Below are positions 1 to 5,609 of a stretch of DNA of 8,480 bases, piece after piece. A program made the translations under genes and the position numbers. Source of the stretch: Arthrobacter sp. Lineage in GTDB: Bacteria > Actinomycetota > Actinomycetes > Actinomycetales > Micrococcaceae. The stretch is from assembly GCA_018260285.1 (NCBI GenBank), contig JAGLBH010000069.1:1-8480 (forward strand), written 5' to 3'. The notes under the pieces are model-generated. The model was not told where the DNA came from. It saw nothing but the letters and a program-made list of their open reading frames with translations, and made no database searches. Every line of letters starts with the position of its first letter. Position 1 is the stretch's first letter.

Positions 1-566
1 CCGTGCAGCGGATGGCCGTGCGCCTCGAGGCGGGCTCCCGGCTGGAGTACCTCCCGGAGCAGCTCATCGCCTACAAGGACGCGGCGTACGAGCAGTGGAC
101 GAGCATCGAGGCGCACCCCGAGGCGCAGGGGTTCTTCGCGGAGGTCATCACCCCGGGGTGGGACCCTGAGGGGATTCCCCTGACGTACTCGGACATCCGC
201 CTGCGGACCGAGGTGCGCTCAGCGGAGGGCGGCCTCGTCTGCGTGGACAACGTCCGCATGACGCCCCAGTCCTTCGGGGCGTCGCTCGACACCGTCGGGT
301 TCCTCGAGGGCCACTCCCACGTGGGGAGCGTCCTGATCCTCGGCGCCCACACCGCCGGGGACTTCGCGGACCGGGTGCGGGACGCCGCAGAGCCCTTCGG
401 CCTGAGGTGCGGCGTGACGAGCGGGCAGCGCAGCGGCGTCTCCTGGCTCATGCTCCGCGCGCTCGCCCAGTCGACGGACACGCTCAATGACCTCATCTTC
501 ACCGTCAACGAGCTGGACCGGCGCACCACCACAGGGCAGAGCCGGGTCAACCTCAGGAGGTACTGA
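1..566 (+). CDS. ureD: Urease accessory protein UreD (UreH), 3' part only
   Basis: UreD acts in the cytoplasm with UreF and UreG as the chaperone complex that loads nickel into apo-urease. Only the C-terminal ~187 residues lie in the window. The reading frame is open to the left edge, so the GTG at 3 is not the real start. From memory of the staphylococcal protein (about 278 aa), roughly 90 N-terminal residues are missing. Recognisable family blocks, numbered from the first full codon, are LEYLPEQLIAYKDA (about 14-27), the ITPGWDP segment (about 49-55), GFLEGHSHVGS (about 99-109) and the terminal NLRRY, which parallels the LRKY ending of staphylococcal UreD. The next gene, a nickel permease, begins 3 nt after the stop and has its ribosome binding site inside the last ureD codons, so the two are surely co-transcribed. 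This looks like the end of a urease operon whose structural genes are expected to the left. Identification is firm; the truncation is due to the window edge. Confidence 0.9.
   Translation, partial: VQRMAVRLEAGSRLEYLPEQLIAYKDAAYEQWTSIEAHPEAQGFFAEVITPGWDPEGIPLTYSDIRLRTEVRSAEGGLVCVDNVRMTPQSFGASLDTVGFLEGHSHVGSVLILGAHTAGDFADRVRDAAEPFGLRCGVTSGQRSGVSWLMLRALAQSTDTLNDLIFTVNELDRRTTTGQSRVNLRRY
555..560 (+). promoter_or_regulatory. Strong Shine-Dalgarno for the nickel permease, inside ureD
   Basis: A perfect AGGAGG lies 9 nt before the GTG at 570. It overlaps the final Arg codons of ureD. It fixes the GTG start of the permease and implies translation coupled to ureD. Confidence 0.85.
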
Positions 567-569
567 GCT

Positions 570-1601
570 GTGACGGCTCTCCCGGACGCGGCCTCCTCGC
601 CGTCGTGGACCCCGCCGACCGTCCGAGGCCGCCTCGGGCTCCTCGGGCTCGTCCTCGCGGCCATCCACGCGCTCGCGTGGGGGCTGTTCGCCCTGGGCAG
701 CGGGGGCGTTCTGGCCTTCGGGCTCTTTCTCACGGCCTACCTGGCCGGGGTGAAGCACTCCTACGACTGGGACCACCTGGCCGCCGTGGACAACTCGACC
801 CGCAAGTTCGTGGGGGAGGGCGGCCGCCCGGTCTCGGTGGGGTTCGCGTTCTCGCTCGGGCACTCCAGCGTGGTGACCCTCGCGGGGATTCTTCTCGTCT
901 TGGGCGCCCGGGCGGTCGCGGGGGCCGCCGAGGAGGGCAGCGCCTCGAACCACGTGCTCGGCCTCATCGGCGGGGGCGTCTCGGGGCTGTACCTTTTGGC
1001 GATGGGCCTCTTCAACGCCCTCGCCGCAGTGCGCGCCGGATCCGTGCTGCGGGAGGCCAGGGCGGGCGCCGTCGTGCACGAGGACGACCTGCGGACCCGA
1101 GGCGCGGTGGCCCGGCTCATCGAGCGCCCCCTGCGCCGCGTGAGCAAGCCGTGGCACATTTACGTGGTGGGGTTCCTCTTCGGCCTGGGGTTCGACACGG
1201 CCTCGACCGTGGCGCTCCTCATCCTCACCGTGAGCGCCTCCGCTTCGGGGGTCTCCGCTGCCGCGCTCGTCTCGCTGCCGCTGGCCTTCACCGCGGCGAT
1301 GACCCTCTGCGACTCGATCAACGGGGTGGCCATGATGCAGATGTACTCGACGGCGCTGCGCGAGCCCCTGCGCCGCCTCCGGTTCAACCTGGCCCTCACG
1401 GGGCTCTCGGCGGCGTCCGCCCTCTTCATCTCCGTCATCACCCTCGGCGGATGGCTGCGGGAGCTGCTCGGGCTGCAGGACGGGCTCACCCTGTGGCTCT
1501 CCCAGATCGATCTGGGCGAGGCCGGGCTGATGCTCGCCGGCGTCTTCCTCCTCGTGTGGCTCGCGTGGTGGCTGGTCGAGGGACGGCGGAGCCCCGTTTA
1601 G
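570..1601 (+). CDS. NiCoT-family nickel/cobalt permease (HoxN/HupN/NixA type)
   Basis: This is a 343-residue integral membrane permease for high-affinity uptake of Ni2+ (or Co2+) across the cytoplasmic membrane. The family signature in the second membrane segment is present as KHSYDWDHLAAVDN (residues 62-75), keeping the metal-binding H63, D66, D68 and H69. Further family blocks are GFAFSLGHS (91-99), GFLFGLGFDT (201-210) and LPLAFTAAMTLCDSINGV (236-253). About eight hydrophobic segments are visible, with a charged cytoplasmic loop near 155-195. Length is normal for the family. The GTG start is supported by AGGAGG at 555-560. Lying directly behind ureD, its most likely job is feeding nickel to urease; substrate choice is inferred from context. 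One oddity is Trp67 where the textbook signature (RHAxDADHI) has Ala. The gene ends by overlapping the convergent urea-transporter gene by 4 bp, leaving no room for an intergenic terminator. Confidence 0.92.
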   Translation: MTALPDAASSPSWTPPTVRGRLGLLGLVLAAIHALAWGLFALGSGGVLAFGLFLTAYLAGVKHSYDWDHLAAVDNSTRKFVGEGGRPVSVGFAFSLGHSSVVTLAGILLVLGARAVAGAAEEGSASNHVLGLIGGGVSGLYLLAMGLFNALAAVRAGSVLREARAGAVVHEDDLRTRGAVARLIERPLRRVSKPWHIYVVGFLFGLGFDTASTVALLILTVSASASGVSAAALVSLPLAFTAAMTLCDSINGVAMMQMYSTALREPLRRLRFNLALTGLSAASALFISVITLGGWLRELLGLQDGLTLWLSQIDLGEAGLMLAGVFLLVWLAWWLVEGRRSPV

Positions 1602-2533
1602 GAGCCGACCTGCCCGCTCTCCGTCCGCTTGTCCCAGAGGGAGAGGCCGATGAGCACGAGCCACGTCGGGATGATGAACGGCCACGTGTACGTGGGGATC
1701 TGCGTGTGGGACATGCCCACCGCCACCCCCTGGGAGACGAGCAGGCCCAGGGCTGCGGCCGCCGTCCTCCGCTTCCACGACCCCTGGACGAAGACGACGC
1801 CGAGAGCGATGGTCACGAGCACGCCGGAGTAGCCGAGGAGCCCGTGGACCAGCTTGTCGATGTCGTGGCTCGTGAGCAGATCGATGAGGAACTCGCCCAC
1901 GGCCCCGAGGAAGGCCGCGAGGCCGATCTTCCACGAGGCGATCGTCAGGCCCGCGAGGATGAGCAGGCCCGTGACGATGTTGTCCACGAGGATCACCTCG
2001 GAGATGTTGCCCAGAATGGAGTCGACGGCGGTCAGGAGGGGGTTGGACGCGTCCAGGGGCGGCATAGGGGACGACGGCGCATACGCGGAGCCCAGCATGG
2101 CGATGATGCCCGACGCGATGCAGAAGGGGGCCGTGAGGACGGGCAGGCTGAAGCGGCTGATCGCCGGCTTCTGGAAGAGCCACACGAGGAGCTCGGTGAT
2201 GGTGGCCCCGGCGAGGGAGCCGAGAATCGTCGTGGCCAGTGCCGGTCCGTAGGCGTGCCAGGTCATGAAGGACGCGGCTCCGATGAGGGCCCCGTTGTAT
2301 CCGGCGAGGCCGGCGGCCCGGGCGTCCCGGTCCAGGGTGTGCCCGGCCCGGGCGGCGGCGGTCGTGATGACTGCGCCGAGCAGCACGAGGGATGCCATCG
2401 GAACGCTGACCAGGCCCACCCCGATGAGGATGAGCAGGCCCGTCCACGGGTTGGTGGTGATGAACACCTGGGAGAGGCCGTTGAGCAGCGCGGCCACAGG
2501 GCGGGGAAGCCTGAGGGAGGGGGTTGAGTTCAC
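1598..2533 (-). CDS. Urea transporter, UT family (urea channel)
   Basis: This 311-residue polytopic membrane protein is predicted to let urea pass down its gradient into the cell, where urease hydrolyses it. The two pseudo-repeats typical of UT/Yut channels are visible: NGLSQVFITTNPWTGLLIL (18-36) pairs with GNISEVILVDNIVTGLLIL (175-193), and GYNGALIGAA (78-87) pairs with GYSGVLVTIA (234-243). LPVLTAPF (130-137) ends the first half. The Gln/Glu pair at Q22 and E179 occupies the pore-lining positions of the repeats. About ten membrane segments fit the length. The GTG start at 2533 is preceded directly by AGAGGA, too close for a normal ribosome binding site. A TAAGAT box 7 nt upstream suggests a leaderless message instead. 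The next in-frame alternative is GTG at codon 13, with only a weak purine stretch before it. The gene is convergent with the nickel permease, with stop codons overlapping. Function is well supported; the start is less certain. Confidence 0.9.
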   Translation of the reverse strand: MNSTPSLRLPRPVAALLNGLSQVFITTNPWTGLLILIGVGLVSVPMASLVLLGAVITTAAARAGHTLDRDARAAGLAGYNGALIGAASFMTWHAYGPALATTILGSLAGATITELLVWLFQKPAISRFSLPVLTAPFCIASGIIAMLGSAYAPSSPMPPLDASNPLLTAVDSILGNISEVILVDNIVTGLLILAGLTIASWKIGLAAFLGAVGEFLIDLLTSHDIDKLVHGLLGYSGVLVTIALGVVFVQGSWKRRTAAAALGLLVSQGVAVGMSHTQIPTYTWPFIIPTWLVLIGLSLWDKRTESGQVGS

Positions 2534-2540
2534 TCCTCTG

Positions 2541-2546
2541 ATCTTA
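2541..2546 (-). promoter_or_regulatory. Candidate -10 box (TAAGAT) for the urea transporter
   Basis: On the minus strand TAAGAT fits the actinobacterial TANNNT -10 pattern. It ends 7 nt before the GTG start codon, so transcription would begin at or next to the start codon and give a leaderless message. No TTGACA-like -35 is seen 16-18 nt upstream, which keeps confidence low. Confidence 0.35.
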
Positions 2547-2564
2547 CGCCTGCCCTGCCCGTGA

Positions 2565-2597
2565 GGCGGGGAGGGAGGGCGAGGGCTCCGCCCCGCC
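2565..2597 (-). other. GC-rich dyad between the deoR-type gene and the urea transporter gene
   Basis: A perfect 7-bp inverted repeat, GGCGGGG (2565-2571) and CCCCGCC (2591-2597), encloses 19 nt. An alternative 5-bp stem (2577-2581 with 2589-2593) lies within and overlaps it. It starts 8 nt after the deoR-type stop. No T-tract follows on either strand, so it is not a classical intrinsic terminator. It may be a weak terminator or attenuator, or simply GC-rich background. Confidence 0.3.
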
Positions 2598-2605
2598 GGG
2601 AGGCG

Positions 2606-3388
2606 CTAGACGATGCGGACCTCGACGTCCGCGGCCTCCAGCTCGGCGGCCAGCTCGGCCGGGGGCGGGGCGTCGGTGATGAGGACGTCCACCTCGGAGA
2701 AGTCGGCGAACTTGTTGAGGGTGGCGTCGGTGAACTTGGCGGAGTCGGCGAGGACCACCACGTGGCGGGCCGCACGGATCATGGCGTGCTTGACGGCGGC
2801 CTCGGCGGCGTCGGGCGTGGAGAGGCCGAAGCCCGCAGTGAGGGCGTTGGCCCCGATGAAGGCGTGATCCGCACGCAGGCAGGCCAGGCGGCCCAGGGCC
2901 TGTGCTCCCACGGTGCTCAGGGTCATGGAGCGCACGGAGCCGCCGAGCAGCTCGAGCCGGATCTGCTCGCCCGCCCCGGAGGCCAGCTGGGCGATCGGCA
3001 GGGAGTTCGTGACGACGACGAGCGGCTCAGGCCCCACGGGAGCCTCCACGAGGGCGGCGGCCAGCTGGAGGGTGGTGGTTCCGGCGTCGATGAGGACGCT
3101 CTCCCCGCCCGTGGCGACGAGGGAGCGGGCGGCCCGGCCGATCGCGGTCTTCGCCCGCAGGTTCTGCTCGGCCCGCAGGTGCTGGGGCAGCTCGAGCGTG
3201 GCCACGGAGTCGAAAGACACCGCGCCGCCGTGGACCCGCCGCAGGCTGCCGGCCTCCTCCAGGGCCGTGAGATCCCTGCGGATCGTCTCACGGGTGGTCT
3301 GGAAGCGCTCGGCCAGATCTGCGGCGTTGACGCGCCCGCGGGCGGCCAGGAGATCCAGGATGGCGCGGTGTCTCTCGTCGACGAACAT
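2606..3388 (-). CDS. DeoR/GlpR-family transcriptional regulator
   Basis: This 260-residue cytoplasmic DNA-binding regulator has an N-terminal winged helix-turn-helix (about 5-58), with the ERFQTTRETIRRDL recognition region (27-40) and the RRVHGGA wing (50-56). A C-terminal DeoRC sensor domain follows (about 75-240), with IDAGTTT (100-106), VTNS (126-129), LLGG (147-150), FIGAN (177-181), STPD (190-193) and LADSAKF (213-219). In this family the sensor usually binds a phosphorylated sugar or polyol and releases the protein from DNA. The opening MFVDERHRAIL matches the family's usual start, supporting the ATG at 3388. No purine-rich ribosome binding site precedes it; the upstream bases are pyrimidines. 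Because the EcsC-like stop lies only 8 nt before, translation may be coupled. No sugar-kinase or PTS gene is adjacent, so the target is unknown. The urea transporter 72 nt downstream is an obvious candidate, by inference only. Confidence 0.88.
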   Translation of the reverse strand: MFVDERHRAILDLLAARGRVNAADLAERFQTTRETIRRDLTALEEAGSLRRVHGGAVSFDSVATLELPQHLRAEQNLRAKTAIGRAARSLVATGGESVLIDAGTTTLQLAAALVEAPVGPEPLVVVTNSLPIAQLASGAGEQIRLELLGGSVRSMTLSTVGAQALGRLACLRADHAFIGANALTAGFGLSTPDAAEAAVKHAMIRAARHVVVLADSAKFTDATLNKFADFSEVDVLITDAPPPAELAAELEAADVEVRIV

Positions 3389-3396
3389 GGGGGAGG

Positions 3397-4164
3397 TCAG
3401 CCCTTCGAGGCTTCGATCTCCTCGGTCGCAGAGGGCACGAGCTCGCCCGGGATCACGGTCGGCGCCGGGCCGAAGGCCTCGCGAGCCGAGCGGATGACCG
3501 CCTTGCCGAGCACGCGGTTGCCTGCGCCGCCGATGACGGCGCCGATGCCGAACGGCACTGCGCGGCCCAGGAAGCCTGCGCCCTGGCGAGTGAGGAAGCG
3601 GGTGAGGAAGCGCTTCTTGATGGTGTTCATCACCTGGTTGGAGAGCCCGGCCTGGCCGGAGGAGGAGCCGAGGACCTTGCCCCAGGCGTCGTCCTTCGTG
3701 ACGGACGGCTTGCGGCCGAGCATTGCGAGCATCTCAGTGGACTGCTCGCCGAGCATGATCGCCATGACGAGGGCCTTGGCCCGCTCCGGGTCCTTCAGCT
3801 GCACGCCGTGGACTTCGGCGACGGCCTGGGCGTAGACGGCCGAGGCCTCGAGGAAGCCGACCGTCGCGGCGGCCGAGAGGCCGAGGGCCGCAGCGGTGCC
3901 GATGCCCGGGACGAACGCGGTGGTGCCCACGGCGGCGCCGCCCACGGTGACAGCGGCGAGGTACTGGTCCTCAAGGCGCTTGAGGAAGGCCTCCGGGGAC
4001 TCGTTCGGGTGCTTGGCGCGGAGCTCCCGAACCTTCTTGATGACGAAGGGCCGCTGGACGTCGATCGCCTTCTCGATGACCTTCTGCAGGTTTTCCTTGG
4101 GCTTGCCGTTTTCGTCGAGAACCGCGTCGCGCGCCCATTCTTTGGGGTTGAGGGAGAGAGCCAT
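3397..4164 (-). CDS. Uncharacterised glycine-zipper protein, EcsC-like
   Basis: I do not recognise this protein firmly. It has 255 residues from the chosen start: a charged, helical N-terminal part (about 1-68, with KVIEKAIDVQRPFVIKKVRELRAKH), a hydrophobic Gly/Ala-rich region (71-120) containing VPGIGTAAALGLSAAATVGF, a polar middle, and a second Gly-rich hydrophobic stretch (195-222) with RAVPFGIGAVIGGAGNRVLG. That last pattern resembles the end of EcsC-family domains. The two glycine zippers suggest membrane association or hairpin insertion rather than a secreted protein; there is no signal peptide. Two ATGs compete: 4173, abutting AGAGG, and 4164, which has AGAGG 9 nt upstream. The second is preferred. 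The gene lies 8 nt before the deoR-type gene on the same strand and is probably co-transcribed with it. The EcsC link is a resemblance judged by eye, and no function can be given. Confidence 0.6.
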   Translation of the reverse strand: MALSLNPKEWARDAVLDENGKPKENLQKVIEKAIDVQRPFVIKKVRELRAKHPNESPEAFLKRLEDQYLAAVTVGGAAVGTTAFVPGIGTAAALGLSAAATVGFLEASAVYAQAVAEVHGVQLKDPERAKALVMAIMLGEQSTEMLAMLGRKPSVTKDDAWGKVLGSSSGQAGLSNQVMNTIKKRFLTRFLTRQGAGFLGRAVPFGIGAVIGGAGNRVLGKAVIRSAREAFGPAPTVIPGELVPSATEEIEASKG

Positions 4165-4173
4165 AGTGTTCAT

Positions 4174-4178
4174 CCTCT
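4174..4178 (-). promoter_or_regulatory. Shine-Dalgarno deciding the EcsC-like start
   Basis: AGAGG on the minus strand stands 9 nt before the ATG at 4164 but 0 nt before the ATG at 4173. This favours the inner start and shortens the protein by three residues. Confidence 0.55.
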
Positions 4179-4192
4179 GTGTGTTTGTGGGG

Positions 4193-4221
4193 AGACTACC
4201 GCTCTAGCCTACGGGGGTCTT
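4193..4221 (-). promoter_or_regulatory. Weak promoter candidate for the EcsC-like/deoR-type unit
   Basis: On the minus strand AAGACC (4216-4221) and TAGTCT (4193-4198) are spaced 17 nt apart, in the 79-nt gap after the DUF445 gene. Each hexamer matches only half of the consensus. If used, the leader would be about 20 nt and would contain the AGAGG ribosome binding site. Offered as a candidate only. Confidence 0.22.
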
Positions 4222-4243
4222 CCTGAACGCTTGCTTAGAGGCC

Positions 4244-5488
4244 TCAGCCGCCCAGCAGCGCGCGGGCGAGCGCGAAGACCGCCAGGCCCGCAAGGGCCCC
4301 CACCACCGTGCCGTTGATCCGGATGAACTGGAGGTCCCGCCCCACGTGGAGCTCGATCTTCTCGCTCGCCTCGCGCGCGTCCCAGCCCGCGACGGTGTCC
4401 GAGACGACGCTGACGATCTCCGTCCGGTAGGCGCCCACGAGGTATGCGGCGGCGTCGGCTGCGTAGCCCTCGACCGTGGCCGCCAGGGCCTGGTCCTCGC
4501 GGAGGCGGGTCCCGAGGCTCACGACCGCGTCCGTCAGGGCCACCCGGAGGTCCGACGTCGGATCCTCGGCCGCCTCGATGAGGAAGCTCTTGACCGTGGT
4601 CCACCCGTTGGCCGCGAGCTCCCGCACGAGGGGGTCGCTGATGGCGTTCTTCTTGAAGGTCTCGAAGGCCTCGATGACGGCCGGGTCCTCCCGCAGGTCG
4701 CGGCCCAGCCCGGCCAGGTACTCGTCGAGCGAGCGGCGCACCTGGTGGCTCGGGTCGGTCCGCACCGCCTCGACGAACTTCACGAGCTCCGCGTGCACCC
4801 GGTCCGAGACGAGGACGTTGACGACGGCCGGCACCCAGCTGGGCGCGCGCTCGCCGACGAGCCGGTCGATGACCTGCGGGTGCGTCCTGAGGTACTCCCC
4901 GGCGCGGGTGACGACGACGTCGACCACCGCGGTGTGGTGCTTCGAGGCCACGACCTTCTCCAGGAGGGAGCCTACGGTCGGCGCCCAGGCGGGCTGCACC
5001 ATGTGGTCCTGGGCGAGGCGCGCGATGAGGGCCTGCACGTCGTCGTCGTCCAAGGCCCCGAGGCCGCCGCGCACGCCGGGGGAGAGGCGGCCCACGAGCG
5101 TCTCCGCGTTGTGCCGCTGAGCCAGCCAGCCGCCGGCCCGGCTTGCAACGCCCCAGCCCGCCAGCTTGCGGCGCACGAGGTCCGGGTCGAGGAAGTTCTC
5201 CCCGATGAACTCGGAGAGGCTCTCCCCGATGGAGTCCTTCTTCTTCTCGATGATGGCCGTGTGCGGCACCGGGATGCCGAGGGGGTGGCGGAAGAGGGCG
5301 GTGACGGCGAACCAGTCGGCCAGGCCGCCCACGAGCGCTCCCTCCGCCGCGGCCCGCACGTAGGCCAGCCACGGGTGGGCCTCCTGGAGGGCGAAGGACA
5401 CGGCGAAGACGACCGCCGCGACGATGAGCAGCCCGAGGGCCACGGAGCGCATGCGTGTGAGGGCGGCCAGGCGATCGGCGTCGGTCAT
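4244..5488 (-). CDS. DUF445 (YjiN-like) membrane-anchored protein
   Basis: This 414-residue protein belongs to the DUF445/YjiN family, whose biochemical role is unknown. The family signature lies near the N terminus: AAEGALVGGLADWFAVTALF (47-66), then RHPLGIPVPHTAII (67-80), the basic KKKDSIGESL and IGENFL (95-100). The C-terminal signature HVGRDLQFIRINGTVVGALAG (381-401) is also intact. One hydrophobic segment near residues 14-34 and another at about 393-412 flank a long, charged, mostly helical middle (about 100-380). This suggests a protein tethered at both ends to the cytoplasmic membrane. Length is typical. The ATG start is supported by AAGGA 9 nt upstream (5498-5502). It is transcribed divergently from the phosphodiesterase gene and lies upstream of the EcsC-like gene on the same strand, 79 nt away, so read-through is possible. 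Family membership is sure; function is not. Confidence 0.9.
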   Translation of the reverse strand: MTDADRLAALTRMRSVALGLLIVAAVVFAVSFALQEAHPWLAYVRAAAEGALVGGLADWFAVTALFRHPLGIPVPHTAIIEKKKDSIGESLSEFIGENFLDPDLVRRKLAGWGVASRAGGWLAQRHNAETLVGRLSPGVRGGLGALDDDDVQALIARLAQDHMVQPAWAPTVGSLLEKVVASKHHTAVVDVVVTRAGEYLRTHPQVIDRLVGERAPSWVPAVVNVLVSDRVHAELVKFVEAVRTDPSHQVRRSLDEYLAGLGRDLREDPAVIEAFETFKKNAISDPLVRELAANGWTTVKSFLIEAAEDPTSDLRVALTDAVVSLGTRLREDQALAATVEGYAADAAAYLVGAYRTEIVSVVSDTVAGWDAREASEKIELHVGRDLQFIRINGTVVGALAGLAVFALARALLGG

Positions 5489-5497
5489 GCGGGCGAG

Positions 5498-5502
5498 TCC
5501 TT
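5498..5502 (-). promoter_or_regulatory. Shine-Dalgarno of the DUF445 gene
   Basis: AAGGA on the minus strand is 9 nt before the ATG at 5488 and supports that start codon. Confidence 0.6.
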
Positions 5503-5575
5503 GCGATTCGGGGAGCGGGTCGTGTCAACGGGGTCTTCACGCAGCATTCACCTGCGCGTCAAGCCGGTGCCGTGC

Positions 5576-5592
5576 GGGGCGCCGGGGCGCCC
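5576..5592 (+). repeat. Tandem 8-bp repeat and dyad upstream of the phosphodiesterase
   Basis: GGGGCGCC occurs twice in tandem (5576-5583 and 5584-5591). The same bases form a perfect inverted repeat, GGGCGCC (5577-5583) and GGCGCCC (5586-5592), around a 2-nt centre. It ends 2 nt before the candidate -10 box, where a -35 region or an operator would lie. It could be a repressor site, or simply GC-rich chance. Confidence 0.5.
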
Positions 5593-5594
5593 TC

Positions 5595-5600
5595 TACGGT
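5595..5600 (+). promoter_or_regulatory. Candidate -10 box (TACGGT) for the phosphodiesterase gene
   Basis: TACGGT fits TANNNT and ends 6 nt before GTG 5607 and 9 nt before ATG 5610, again suggesting a very short or absent leader. No recognisable -35 is found at 16-18 nt. The rest of the 121-nt divergent intergenic region (5489-5609) shows no RNA gene. Confidence 0.3.
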
Positions 5601-5609
5601 GGGAGCGTG

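Noticed and set aside
219..2447. Very long minus-strand open frame (742 codons) and a plus-strand counterpart at 605-2527 (640 codons)
   Set aside because: Both are rich in Arg, Gly, Pro, Ala and His with no recognisable domain. They run across well-identified genes in other frames, as expected from high GC.
4238..4245. GAGGCCTC palindrome at the DUF445 stop
   Set aside because: It has no loop, does not extend outward and has no T-tract, so it is not a terminator.
5523..5528. Perfect TTGACA on the minus strand, upstream of the DUF445 gene
   Set aside because: No -10-like hexamer follows at 15-19 nt, and a promoter there would place the transcript start at the ribosome binding site. Probably chance, though it cannot be wholly excluded.
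4209..5540. 443-codon minus-strand frame overlapping the DUF445 gene
   Set aside because: It is Arg/Gly/Pro-rich nonsense in another frame of the same strand. The DUF445 frame carries both family signatures.
5424..5609. N-terminal extension of the phosphodiesterase frame
   Set aside because: The extra residues are Arg/Ser-rich, overlap the divergent DUF445 gene and match nothing. Family homology begins at the ATG at 5610.
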